Below, piece by piece: positions 1 to 8,186 of a stretch of 64,000 nucleotides of DNA. A model generated the notes under the pieces. It ran no database searches, was not told where the DNA came from, and worked only from the letters and a program-made list of their open reading frames with translations. This DNA comes from GCA-2737665 sp044344795 (GTDB lineage Bacteria; Bacteroidota; Bacteroidia; Palsa-965), in the NCBI GenBank assembly GCA_044344795.1, contig JBIJCF010000010.1, positions 16,157 to 80,156 of the forward strand, given 5' to 3'. A program made the translations under genes and the position numbers. Position 1 is the stretch's first letter. Every line of letters begins with the position of its first letter.

Positions 1-642
1 ATCGCCGGTTAAGTGATTGAATTTTCTGAAACGCCCCGCAGTAATGCCATCACGTACACGATTGTCCACGTCCGTGTTCCAGCCTTTACCGACGTATGAT
101 ACGAGACCTTTGATGTACCATTCGGGCAATGCCAACAACGTAGAGTTCTTCGCCATATCGCGCACATTGCCGCCGTACATCATTTGATTCACGATAACTT
201 CCGCAATACCCGAACGAATTTGTTCTTCAAAGCGCACATGATCGCCTTCGAAATACAAGAACACTTTTTTTCCCACAATGCGCGTCATACCGCCCACGTT
301 GGAGCCGTCATCGGTGCTTAAACCGACGTTGCTCTGCTTAAAATCTTCTTGTTTGTTGTAAACAATAAATTGAATACGCTCGTTCAGGGAATAATCGAAA
401 AAGCGCTCCACTTCCGCAATCTGCACTTTAGCAGCCTTAGCTGTGTATATGGCCAGTTCTTTACCGCCCGTGTTGTAATACACTTCGTATTTATCAAACT
501 TGATAAAGTTCCATTTGAAGTCTTGATACTGCACGCGGTTTTTTCCGAATTCTGTTTGAGAACCGTTGTAAAACTGGGCATATAGCAGTGCCGGTGTCGA
601 AAAACACCACAACATCAGTATGGCAATGAGTCGAATCTTCAT
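1..642 (-). CDS. TolB-like/PD40 beta-propeller surface protein (N-terminal part)
   Basis: The reading frame opens at the ATG complementary to 640-642 and runs off the left edge after 214 residues, so the C-terminus is missing. It starts with a signal peptide (about residues 1-23, ending LLYAQ). A soluble domain with motifs such as FKWNFIKFD and LALPEWYIKGL follows. It resembles the N-terminal peptidase-like region of large Bacteroidota proteins that continue into a TolB/WD40-like propeller. That identification is from memory of the family, and the propeller itself would lie outside the window. Its promoter is not obvious. The divergent MBL gene starts 147 bp away. Confidence 0.7.
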   Translation of the reverse strand, partial: MKIRLIAILMLWCFSTPALLYAQFYNGSQTEFGKNRVQYQDFKWNFIKFDKYEVYYNTGGKELAIYTAKAAKVQIAEVERFFDYSLNERIQFIVYNKQEDFKQSNVGLSTDDGSNVGGMTRIVGKKVFLYFEGDHVRFEEQIRSGIAEVIVNQMMYGGNVRDMAKNSTLLALPEWYIKGLVSYVGKGWNTDVDNRVRDGITAGRFRKFNHLTGD

Positions 643-775
643 GTGTAGTATAGCGCCCGCAGGATGAAAACAAGCCGACCGGCAATTAGTTCACGTTATC
701 TAACACCAAACCCTAAAGTTAGCCAAGAATACCAGGATTGACAAAACAAGAGGCGATTACTTTGCAGGAGGGCGT

Positions 776-783
776 TACCTTTG
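776..783 (+). promoter_or_regulatory. -7 promoter element TACCTTTG of the MBL gene
   Basis: Perfect match to the Bacteroidota -7 consensus TAnnTTTG. It ends 5 nt before the ATG at 789, so the predicted transcript starts at or almost at the start codon. Confidence 0.55.
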
Positions 784-788
784 CATAT

Positions 789-1430
789 ATGGTAACCATT
801 CAGCAATTTACATTTAACCCTTTTTACGAGAATACGTACGTGCTTTCCGATGAAACCGGCGCTTGTGTGATCATCGATCCGGGCTGCCATGTGGCGGATG
901 AAGAGCAGGAACTGGAAGCATACATTGTTAAAAATAATTTGCGGCCCGAGCACTTGCTGCTCACACATGGTCATGTGGATCATGTTTTTGGAAACCATTT
1001 TGTGACGCAGCGTTGGGGTTTGGGTATAACGATACATGCCCTGGACATACCCACGTTACAGGCGTTTCCGCAGGTGTGTGCCATGTACGGTTTTCACGGT
1101 TATGTGCAAGACGCACCAACTGCTTTACTGCAAGAGGGAACACCGGTGAAGTTTGGGAACACGGAATTAGAGGTTTTTTTTACACCCGGTCATTCACCCG
1201 GAAGTGTTTGTTTTTATCATAGCGGTCAGGGCTTTGTTATTGGGGGCGACGTGTTATTTGAAGGCAGCATAGGTCGCACCGATTTGCCCGGAGGAAACTT
1301 TGACGTGTTGGCACAAAGCATACGCACCAAGTTGTATGTATTACCTGATAACACCACAATTCATCCCGGTCACGGACCTGCAACAACAATAGGTAAAGAG
1401 AAGCGGAGCAATCCGTTTGTGATGGGGTAG
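789..1430 (+). CDS. MBL-fold metallo-hydrolase (glyoxalase II-like)
   Basis: 213 residues. The metallo-beta-lactamase metal motif THGHVDH is at about 59-65, followed by the second-site pieces TPGHSPGS (about 137-144), GGDVLF and HPGHGP near the end. This is the standard order for hydroxyacylglutathione hydrolase-like enzymes that hydrolyse thioesters or related substrates in the cytoplasm. The protein is short, about the size of the single-domain bacterial YcbL/GloB-like subgroup. I chose ATG 789 over an in-frame TTG at 738 because the -7 element lies between them and the family begins close to this point (VTIQQFTFNP). The exact substrate cannot be told from sequence. Confidence 0.88.
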   Translation: MVTIQQFTFNPFYENTYVLSDETGACVIIDPGCHVADEEQELEAYIVKNNLRPEHLLLTHGHVDHVFGNHFVTQRWGLGITIHALDIPTLQAFPQVCAMYGFHGYVQDAPTALLQEGTPVKFGNTELEVFFTPGHSPGSVCFYHSGQGFVIGGDVLFEGSIGRTDLPGGNFDVLAQSIRTKLYVLPDNTTIHPGHGPATTIGKEKRSNPFVMG

Positions 1431-1557
1431 TGATTGCCGTTTATATCCCGAATCATACCACTTAAGAACGTTTTTGATTTTTCTCCCGCATCTCGTGTGA
1501 AGTTTTCTCTACTGCGCGTCTTTCAGTAAAGACAGCAATAATTTAAAACAACAGCAC

Positions 1558-2424
1558 ATGAAAACGTTCTATTCACTTCTCGTAAGCGTATTCGCCATTA
1601 CGCAAGTATTCGCACAAGGCGGCACCACCGGCGATCTTAAGGTTACCGTCCTCGATGAAAAACAACAGCCTATGGTTGGCGCAGTTGCGGTGATCACTGC
1701 CGGAGGTCCTATGCGAAATGGGACTACCGATGAAGCAGGCAATTACACCTTCCGCGCTTTAAATCCGGGTAGCTACTCCGTTAAAGTGCAAATGACGGGC
1801 TACAAAATTTACACCAAAGAGCAGATTGCAGTAACTGCAGGTAAGACAGCGTATGTGTCGTATCCAATGCAACTCAAACAAGATGTGAATGATTCGGCTG
1901 CTGTTGTTATCACGGCTGTGCGTGGTCCGGTAGATCCGACATACACGGTAATGACTACCATCGGTCCGGATCAGGTAAAACACATGGCAGCTCCGCGTGG
2001 TGATGTACAAGGTATGATTATAGCAACGTGCTCATCGTGCAGCGAAGGTGAAGGCGGACAATTGGTAATGCGTGGATCGCGTGAAGGTGCAACGACGGTG
2101 TTCGTTGATGGAGAGAAAGCTTATGGCAGCTTCAGTGTTCCTGCTCTTTCTATCGAACAGGTATCGGTGTTGTCGGGTGGTATTCCGGCGGAGTTCGGCG
2201 ATTTATCAGGCGGAGCAGTGATCATCACAACCAAAAGTTATTACAGCGGGATGAGCTACAAAGAGAACATGTATTTGCAAGCTGCACGTGAAGCGGAAGA
2301 GCGCAAAAAGAAAGAGTTGGAAGAGCAAGGCATTCGCAAAGATGACGGGCAGCAAATTATAGAACAACAACAACCTGTACCTACTCCTGTGCCGGTAGAG
2401 CAACCTAAGGAAGGTGGCAATTGA
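1558..2424 (+). CDS. carboxypeptidase-regulatory-like plus TonB-receptor plug domain protein lacking a barrel
   Basis: 288 residues. A signal peptide (1-19, ending VFAQ) is followed by a CarboxypepD_reg-like beta-sandwich (about 23-108, motif TTDEAGNYTFRALNPGSY). A TonB-dependent receptor plug domain follows (about 120-225), with the typical MRGSREGATTVFVDGE and SGGIPAEFGDLSGGAV segments. In SusC-type receptors a barrel of roughly 600 or more residues comes next. Here there is only a charged helical stretch (EERKKKELEEQ), a Gln/Pro-rich tail and a stop, and a terminator lies 55 bp downstream. No barrel remnant was seen after the stop. It may be a periplasmic adaptor built from receptor parts. 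The domain calls are confident, the role is not. Confidence 0.75.
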   Translation: MKTFYSLLVSVFAITQVFAQGGTTGDLKVTVLDEKQQPMVGAVAVITAGGPMRNGTTDEAGNYTFRALNPGSYSVKVQMTGYKIYTKEQIAVTAGKTAYVSYPMQLKQDVNDSAAVVITAVRGPVDPTYTVMTTIGPDQVKHMAAPRGDVQGMIIATCSSCSEGEGGQLVMRGSREGATTVFVDGEKAYGSFSVPALSIEQVSVLSGGIPAEFGDLSGGAVIITTKSYYSGMSYKENMYLQAAREAEERKKKELEEQGIRKDDGQQIIEQQQPVPTPVPVEQPKEGGN

Positions 2425-2478
2425 AGTCAACGGCGCGGGTGTTGCACGTGAGTGATCCATTCGCTGTGCAACCAACAA

Positions 2479-2512
2479 AAAGGGGCTGTGATCTTTACGA
2501 TACAGCCCCTTT
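2479..2512. terminator. intrinsic terminator between convergent genes
   Basis: An 11-bp perfect stem (AAAGGGGCTGT / ACAGCCCCTTT) with a 12-nt loop. On the minus strand the stem runs into TTTTTG, so it best serves the outer-membrane gene ending at 2529. It may also stop the plus-strand plug-domain gene. Confidence 0.75.
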
Positions 2513-2528
2513 GAGGTGTGTGTGGTGG

Positions 2529-3209
2529 TTAGATTTTCTGATTGATCGTTTGTCGTTTTTTGTAGATCACCCAGTTCCATCCTAATCCTGCAGAAACGCG
2601 CAATTCGCCCAACGATAATTGCGGCCCGTACAAGGGACGATAGGTGCCCATTAAATATTGCGCTTCCACAAAAAAGTGAAAAATACGTTGTCCAAAAAAG
2701 TTTATACCCACGTGTGGTCCCCACGTTGGTGTGATGCTCATCGGAACAGGGTATTCTTCCCATACCAATGTGGGCGGTTTCGGAATATCGAGCGGATTAA
2801 TTTGTACTAAACTCATTCCGCTGCGAACACCGATAAACGGATCAATCAAACTTTTCTTAAGCAAGTGCCATGATCCTCCAATTTGCAAGGAGTGATTGTG
2901 TTTCATGCCTCCCGGATCTTTACTTTTATTCACGAAGTAAAATGCATCACCACGCAACGAAAAACGATTGGTGAAGTAGTATTCCGCAGTACCATGAATG
3001 TAAATGTTGGTGCGACCTCCGGAAATTGCTGCGGATTCATCACCTAAAAATCCGGTGACACTCCATGCCGGTGTAATGGTTGCTTGTGTACGCAACAATC
3101 CTTCCAACGAGGTCAGTGAATGCGTGTTGTTATCGGGTGCCGGTTGATCCTGAGCAAATAAAGCAGGACTCAGGAACAGGGCAACTAGTAATGGTCTCAA
3201 GGTTTTCAT
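2529..3209 (-). CDS. predicted outer-membrane beta-barrel protein
   Basis: 226 residues with a signal peptide (MKTLRPLLVALFLSPALFAQ). The rest alternates polar and aromatic residues as in 8- to 10-strand barrels (for example RFSLRGDAFYFVN and HFFVEAQYLMGTYRP), with short charged turns. It ends in NWVIYKKRQTINQKI, not the usual terminal aromatic residue. It lies 18 bp downstream of another barrel-like gene (3228-3929) on the same strand, so the two are probably co-transcribed. No named family was recognised. Function unknown, surface-exposed or outer membrane by inference. Confidence 0.65.
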   Translation of the reverse strand: MKTLRPLLVALFLSPALFAQDQPAPDNNTHSLTSLEGLLRTQATITPAWSVTGFLGDESAAISGGRTNIYIHGTAEYYFTNRFSLRGDAFYFVNKSKDPGGMKHNHSLQIGGSWHLLKKSLIDPFIGVRSGMSLVQINPLDIPKPPTLVWEEYPVPMSITPTWGPHVGINFFGQRIFHFFVEAQYLMGTYRPLYGPQLSLGELRVSAGLGWNWVIYKKRQTINQKI

Positions 3210-3227
3210 ACGCTGTTTCCTACTGTT

Positions 3228-3929
3228 TTAGTAACCTACTTTATCTTCTTCTTTGTCAATCGGCTTTTTGTCCTGCACGCCATTAATTTTTTTCTTCCAT
3301 AAATCTGCGAAACGATAATTGATACTCCACGTTATCAATAGATGTCCTTCAAGTCCGGCTTCGTTGTCTTGATCAACATACAAAAATTTATCGCCATTGG
3401 TTGCTGTGCGTTCTTCAGTATGCAGGTCCGTTCCTAAATGCATCATGTATTGCGCTGTCATGGAAAAATCGAAGCGTTCGGTAAATGGCAAATGAAAACC
3501 TAAACCACCCTGTATGGCCGAACTCCAACGCGATTCTTCAGCAATGTACCATGGGTTGTTCGACGTCACACGCGTGTAATCGAAACAATGTCCTGCAATA
3601 AAAAACGGTTGCAATTTTAACGGACGATTTTCTGTGTATGCAAACGGAGGATAAAACAACACCGACCACCCAATGTGGTAGTCTGTGCGATTGCCAACCG
3701 AACCAATTCCGCTGGTGATGTAATCTGCGAACCATTCGGTGTTCACATATTCCAGTAAACGTAAACGTAGTTGTCCGCCGAAGCCTACTCCGGGACCGGA
3801 ATGGCCAGAGAATAAACTATTCGTGGATCTTACACCTACGCTGATTTCACCGGGACGATGAATGCCTCGTTGGGCTTGTGTCGTGATGAAGGCAAATGCC
3901 AGTAGCATCACAAGCAGCAATTTTTTCAT
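3228..3929 (-). CDS. predicted outer-membrane protein
   Basis: 233 residues from ATG 3929, chosen because a clear signal peptide (MKKLLLVMLLAFAFITTQAQ) begins there. The frame is open for 37 more codons upstream without any sign of coding. The mature part has alternating beta-strand patterning (QLRLRLLEYVNTEWFADY, FDFSMTAQYMMHLGTDL) and a charged C-terminal tail (KKKINGVQDKKPIDKEEDK), odd for a barrel and perhaps periplasmic. It is divergent from recX and followed 18 bp later by a second barrel-like gene. It resembles Bacteroidota outer-membrane proteins of about 200-250 residues. No specific function can be assigned. Confidence 0.62.
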   Translation of the reverse strand: MKKLLLVMLLAFAFITTQAQRGIHRPGEISVGVRSTNSLFSGHSGPGVGFGGQLRLRLLEYVNTEWFADYITSGIGSVGNRTDYHIGWSVLFYPPFAYTENRPLKLQPFFIAGHCFDYTRVTSNNPWYIAEESRWSSAIQGGLGFHLPFTERFDFSMTAQYMMHLGTDLHTEERTATNGDKFLYVDQDNEAGLEGHLLITWSINYRFADLWKKKINGVQDKKPIDKEEDKVGY

Positions 3930-4026
3930 AATGAATGTTGGGTTAAGTTGAACTAAAATAGAACAATTCTCTGTTTTAACAATAAGTCGGAAAAAAGTTG
4001 CTAATGTTGCGTCGTCAGTTTTATTG

Positions 4027-4503
4027 ATGAAAGAGCCCATTAAAATAACCGATCCGAATCAGGCGCTGCAAAAGGCTCAAGGGTATTGTGCGTATCAAGA
4101 GCGGGCGCAACAAGAAATGCGTGATAAGCTTTACGAGTGGGGCATGTGGACGGATGCAGTGGAATCCATTATCAGTGAATTGATCGTGCACGGTTATTTG
4201 AATGAAGCACGTTTTGCAACCGCTTTTGTGGGAGGAAAATTCCGAATGAAAAAATGGGGACGCGTCAAAATTAAAATGGAATTGAAAAAACGACGTGTGC
4301 CTGATAATCTGATTCGTGATGCTTTGAAAACCATTGACGATAGGGAATACGGAAAAACCTTGCAGCTGTTATATGAACAAAAGAGTCGTGAAGTGAAAGA
4401 AAAACATCCGTTGAAAAAGCAGCAGAAGATCATGCGATACCTCGCAAGCAAAGGATTTGAACAGGATTTGATTTGGGATTTATTTAAAAATCAAAACGAC
4501 TGA
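4027..4503 (+). CDS. recX: RecX family regulator of RecA
   Basis: 158 residues. RecX proteins are three tandem three-helix repeats that bind inside the RecA filament and modulate recombination and SOS induction. The sequence shows the family's hallmarks: QERAQQEMRDKLYEWG near the start, the GYLNEARFATAFV segment about residues 57-69, and KWGRVKIKMELKKRRV soon after. The C-terminal QQKIMRYLASKGFEQDLIWDL repeats the helix pattern. An in-frame TTG lies one codon upstream, but ATG 4027 is preferred. recA is not in this window. A gene of unknown function begins 3 nt after the stop, so the two form an operon. Confidence 0.88.
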   Translation: MKEPIKITDPNQALQKAQGYCAYQERAQQEMRDKLYEWGMWTDAVESIISELIVHGYLNEARFATAFVGGKFRMKKWGRVKIKMELKKRRVPDNLIRDALKTIDDREYGKTLQLLYEQKSREVKEKHPLKKQQKIMRYLASKGFEQDLIWDLFKNQND

Positions 4504-4506
4504 CGT

Positions 4507-5019
4507 ATGAGTGTAGCTTATGGTTTCGGTATTCAGGGTTTGTTGCCGCATGATTTTTCCAGAGAGGAAGTGATTGGAAATATTCGTGTGTTGTTGCGTC
4601 TGCGTTACTGCGATCAAATTGTAGAAGTAATCCACGGTAAAGCCTTACGATTTACGTTGCGTAATAAGGAAGTGTATATTGATGAGCTAACCGGCATGAA
4701 AGAGGCGTATGTATTGGAAAAATGGGACGATGGATTTTGCGGAACAATTCCTAATGATGCATGGAATAAAATTGCACCGGATGGAACATCGGTATTTTTA
4801 CCGACTGAAGAGGATTTTTTCGAACAGCTCGGAACGGTGACCAATCGCCCGGTGTACATGGAAAGTACACAGAACTTAATCAATCGTATTGATGAAGAAA
4901 TTGCAGTAGGTGCGTGGGAAACGTTGGAGGAGCAAGTCATTCACGACTTGTTGTATTACATCCGTGGTCAGGTGTTATTGGCACAAGAAGAACACTTGGT
5001 ATTCACGGCTTCGTTTTAG
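4507..5019 (+). CDS. conserved hypothetical protein downstream of recX
   Basis: 170 residues, soluble, acidic, with no signal peptide or membrane segment. No family recognised. It begins MSVAYGFGIQGLLPHDFSRE and includes a mixed alpha/beta region (VLLRLRYCDQIVEVIHGKAL, LRNKEVYIDELTGM). Three nucleotides separate it from the recX stop, so it is translated from the recX transcript. Its last 17 bases overlap the 3' end of the convergent membrane-protein gene. Confidence 0.6.
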   Translation: MSVAYGFGIQGLLPHDFSREEVIGNIRVLLRLRYCDQIVEVIHGKALRFTLRNKEVYIDELTGMKEAYVLEKWDDGFCGTIPNDAWNKIAPDGTSVFLPTEEDFFEQLGTVTNRPVYMESTQNLINRIDEEIAVGAWETLEEQVIHDLLYYIRGQVLLAQEEHLVFTASF

Positions 5020-5494
5020 CAACTAACCAACCTTGTTCGGTCATCACGGTTAAAGCTTGTGTCAAACATTCTTGGGAGTCGTAAATGATTAATCGACGTT
5101 TCAACACTTTGCCACTCGGACCTGCGTAACGCACGATGAAACTATCATAGCCAAAAGATTTACTCTGGTAGGTCACCCCTAAAACATCTTCGCGCGCAAT
5201 AAAAAGTGTCGAGGTATAGCCAATTAATTTAACGGCATTCCAACCCAAAAATGCCACACCTACGCCAACCATGAAAGAGACCACGTAGTAGTGAGCGATA
5301 ATGGACATCACAAAAAAGAATCCGAAAATTCCGACACCGATAAATAATAAAATGACCCACAACCATTCCGGATTGCTGCGTTGCGCGGGTGTTTCTTTCG
5401 GTAATTGTTTTTTGGAAATAATCAGTCCTTCAGGCATCACGTGGCAATACATTCCGTCGGACAGCACAAAATGCGGATGTTGCGGCTCATTCAT
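5003..5494 (-). CDS. two-helix membrane protein with PH-like C-terminal half
   Basis: 163 residues from ATG 5494. The frame extends 13 codons further upstream, but a perfect -7 element (minus-strand TATCTTTG) sits 4 nt before this ATG, ruling out the longer start. A short hydrophilic N-terminus is followed by two adjacent hydrophobic helices (about residues 45-66 and 68-90). A beta-rich cytoplasmic part (LFIAREDVLGVTY, FIVRYAGPSGKVLKRRLIIY) then recalls bacterial PH-like domains. The PH comparison is only a pattern impression. Function unknown. Confidence 0.6.
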   Translation of the reverse strand: MNEPQHPHFVLSDGMYCHVMPEGLIISKKQLPKETPAQRSNPEWLWVILLFIGVGIFGFFFVMSIIAHYYVVSFMVGVGVAFLGWNAVKLIGYTSTLFIAREDVLGVTYQSKSFGYDSFIVRYAGPSGKVLKRRLIIYDSQECLTQALTVMTEQGWLVAKTKP

Positions 5495-5498
5495 GTTG

Positions 5499-5506
5499 CA
5501 AAGATA
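5499..5506 (-). promoter_or_regulatory. -7 promoter element TATCTTTG, 4 nt before ATG
   Basis: Perfect TAnnTTTG on the minus strand, with only CAAC between it and the ATG at 5494. This predicts a leaderless transcript. Confidence 0.55.
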
Positions 5507-5582
5507 GCGGTAAACATTTTGGTGCAGCCACAATTTATTGTGAACGGGAACAATTAAACGTTACTCAACCCGAAGTAATAAT

Positions 5583-5590
5583 TACCTTTG
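5583..5590 (+). promoter_or_regulatory. -7 promoter element TACCTTTG of prfB
   Basis: Perfect consensus ending 5 nt before the prfB ATG at 5596. No convincing -33 TTTG was seen. Confidence 0.55.
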
Positions 5591-5595
5591 CGCCC

Positions 5596-6706
5596 ATGAT
5601 AACTGTAGAGCAAATAAAGGCTTTAGCAGAGCGCAAGGATGCGTTAAGGGGGCATCTTTGACATCGATGCGAAGCTGAGAAAAATTAGAGAAGAGGAAGC
5701 TCAAACGCAGGCGCCCGGATTTTGGGATGATGCCAAGCGTGCGGAGCAACTCATGAAAGAAATTCGGAAGAAAAAAGAATGGACCGACACCTTTGCCGAT
5801 CTGGAAAAAAGTGTGGACGACCTTTCTGTGATGTACGAATTCTTCAAAGCCGGCGATGCTTCAGAGAATGATCTGGAGCAACAATTCAATGAAACGGCCA
5901 ATAAGCTGGAAGATTTAGAATTTAAAAACATGCTGAGCGGAACGGAAGACCGACTCAATGCGGTGTTAACTATCAATTCTGGTGCCGGCGGAACTGAAAG
6001 TTGTGATTGGACAGCTATGCTTATGCGCATGTACATTATGTGGGGTGAAAAGCACGGTTATCGCATTAAGGAAGTAGACATTCAGGAAGGTGAAACCGCG
6101 GGAGTGAAGTCCGTAACGCTGGAATTTGAAGGAGAGAATGCATTTGGTTATTTGAAAGGTGAAAACGGCGTGCATCGTTTGGTGCGAATTTCTCCGTTCG
6201 ATTCCAATGCGCGTCGTCATACATCTTTTGCTTCGGTGTATGTGTATCCGTTAATTGACGATACGATTCATATTGACATCAATCCTTCCGATGTTGAATG
6301 GGAAACATTCCGCTCCGGTGGTGCAGGAGGGCAGAATGTTAACAAGGTGGAAACTGCAGTGCGACTGTATCACAAGCCTACAGGTATTGTAATTAAAAAC
6401 CAGGAGTCGCGTTCACAACATCAGAATCGTGAAAATGCCATGCAGTTGTTGAAGTCGCAGTTGTACGAAATGGAGATGCGAAAGCGCATGGAAACTGCGG
6501 CACAAATTCGTGGTGGTATGAAAAAGATCGAGTGGGGATCACAAATTCGTAACTACGTCTTGCATCCGTACAAGTTGGTGAAAGACTTGCGTACTGATTT
6601 TGAAACCTCCGATGCGCAAGGCGTGTTGGATGGAAACTTGATGCCGTTTATTAAATCGTATTTAATGGAATATGGCGCCAGCTGGCATGTGGAAGTAAAT
6701 AAATAA
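5596..6706 (+). CDS. prfB: peptide chain release factor 2, expressed through a programmed +1 frameshift
   Basis: Translation starts at ATG 5596 and reads 21 codons to CTT (5656-5658), where an in-frame TGA (5659-5661) follows. Skipping T5659 puts the ribosome in the +1 frame (GAC at 5660) and gives a 369-residue RF2. The recoding site is the classic one: AGGGGG (5647-5652), three spacer bases, then CTT TGA C. The product has the stop-codon recognition tripeptide SPF (about 199-201) and the GGQ peptidyl-hydrolysis motif (about 244-246). RF2 reads UGA and UAA, so low RF2 slows termination at the UGA and favours the shift, giving autoregulation. fumC starts 27 bp downstream. Calling only the downstream frame from ATG 5753 would lose the first 52 residues. 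Confidence 0.96.
5647..5662 (+). promoter_or_regulatory. prfB +1 frameshift site (internal Shine-Dalgarno plus CTT-TGA-C slippery stop)
   Basis: AGGGGG, spacer CAT, then CTTTGAC. The geometry matches the well-studied E. coli prfB site, with one base different inside the spacer. Confidence 0.95.
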
Positions 6707-6733
6707 TTTAACAGAACTCAATAAAGACACACT

Positions 6734-8131
6734 ATGAACTACCGTATCGAAAAAGACACCATGGGTGAGGTGCAAGTGCCTGCCGACAAATACTGGGGCG
6801 CACAAACTGAACGTTCGCGCAACAATTTCAAAATCGGACCTGAAGCCAGCATGCCAAAGGAAATTATTTATGCCTTCGCATATTTGAAAAAAGCAGCGGC
6901 TCACGCTAACCACGATTTGGGTGTGCTGCCTGCGGATAAGCGCGATATGATTTCACAAGTGTGCGATGAAATTCTTACCGGTAAACTGGATGATCAGTTT
7001 CCGCTGGTGATCTGGCAAACAGGTTCGGGAACGCAAAGCAACATGAACGTTAATGAAGTAGTAGCTTATCGTGCGCATGTGATCAGTGGTGGTCAGTTAA
7101 CGGATGAAAAGAAAATTTTGAATCCTAACGATGACGTGAACAAGTCGCAATCGTCTAACGATACGTATCCAACCGCGATGCATATTGCTGCTTACAAAAT
7201 GGCGGTTGAGGTTACTATTCCGGGATTAGAGAAACTGCGTGATGCGTTGGACGCAAAAGCACGGGAGTTTTCTAACGTGGTGAAAACCGGTCGTACGCAT
7301 TTTATGGATGCTACACCATTGACATTAGGGCAGGAATTTTCAGGTTATGTGCAGCAAATCAATAACAGCATTCGTTGTATTAAGAATGCCTTGGAAATGG
7401 TGCGAGAATTGGCATTGGGCGGCACTGCAGTGGGAACAGGTTTGAACACCCCGAATGGTTATGACGTGCTGGTTGCCAAGAAAATCGCTGAATTCACAGG
7501 ATTACCTTTTGTAACTGCACCAAATAAATTTGAAGCTTTAGCGGCACATGATGCCATGGTTGAATTGTCCGGAGCATTGAAGCGTGCAGCTGTCGCGTTG
7601 ATGAAAGTAGCGAACGATATTCGTATGCTGTCTTCAGGTCCGCGTTCGGGTATTGGTGAGATTATCATTCCTGATAACGAGCCGGGTTCTTCTATCATGC
7701 CGGGTAAAGTAAATCCAACACAGCCGGAAGCACTAACGATGGTGTGTGCTCAGGTGATGGGCAATGATGTGGCAGTTTCTATCGGTGGCAGCAACGGTCA
7801 TTTTGAGTTGAATGTGTTCAAGCCATTGATCGCATACAATGTATTACAAAGTGCACGTTTGTTGGGTGATGCTTGTGTATCATTCACGAACAAATGCGCG
7901 GTAGGCATTGAAGCGAATCACGCGATTATTCAGCGTCATTTGGAAAATTCATTAATGCTGGTTACCTCTTTAAATCCGCACATCGGGTACTACAAAGCGG
8001 CTGAAATTGCAAAGAAGGCGCACAAAGAAGGCACAACATTGCGCGAAGCAGCTGTTGGATTGGGCTACGTAACCAACGAACAGTTCGACCAGTGGGTGCG
8101 TCCGGAGGACATGGTTGGAAGCATGAAGTAA
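6734..8131 (+). CDS. fumC: class II fumarate hydratase
   Basis: 465 residues, the usual length of iron-independent fumarases. The enzyme reversibly hydrates fumarate to malate in the TCA cycle. Visible family signatures are TGSGTQSNMNVNEV (about 96-109), SSNDTYPTAMHIA (about 140-152), the catalytic-His region TGRTHFMDATPL (about 185-196) and the fumarate lyase signature GSSIMPGKVNP (about 318-328). It starts at ATG 6734, 27 bp after prfB. No perfect promoter is seen in that gap, so it may be read from the prfB transcript. A strong hairpin follows the stop. Confidence 0.95.
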   Translation: MNYRIEKDTMGEVQVPADKYWGAQTERSRNNFKIGPEASMPKEIIYAFAYLKKAAAHANHDLGVLPADKRDMISQVCDEILTGKLDDQFPLVIWQTGSGTQSNMNVNEVVAYRAHVISGGQLTDEKKILNPNDDVNKSQSSNDTYPTAMHIAAYKMAVEVTIPGLEKLRDALDAKAREFSNVVKTGRTHFMDATPLTLGQEFSGYVQQINNSIRCIKNALEMVRELALGGTAVGTGLNTPNGYDVLVAKKIAEFTGLPFVTAPNKFEALAAHDAMVELSGALKRAAVALMKVANDIRMLSSGPRSGIGEIIIPDNEPGSSIMPGKVNPTQPEALTMVCAQVMGNDVAVSIGGSNGHFELNVFKPLIAYNVLQSARLLGDACVSFTNKCAVGIEANHAIIQRHLENSLMLVTSLNPHIGYYKAAEIAKKAHKEGTTLREAAVGLGYVTNEQFDQWVRPEDMVGSMK

Positions 8132-8141
8132 CCACTTGCAA

Positions 8142-8173
8142 AAGAAAGTCGCATCGTCGGGTGCGACTTTCTT
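8142..8173 (+). terminator. intrinsic terminator after fumC
   Basis: Perfect 12-bp stem AAGAAAGTCGCA / TGCGACTTTCTT with an 8-nt loop, starting 10 bp after the fumC stop. The 3' side continues into an AT-rich run (ATATTTAA), which also carries a possible promoter for the next gene. Confidence 0.75.
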
Positions 8174-8186
8174 ATATTTAATCTCA

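Noticed and set aside
2206..2763. 185-codon minus-strand frame across the plug gene end and the barrel gene
   Set aside because: Crosses the terminator hairpin and overlaps two supported genes on both strands.
5753..6706. Stand-alone RF2 reading frame starting at ATG 5753
   Set aside because: It is only the part of prfB after the frameshift and an internal Met; the full gene starts at 5596.
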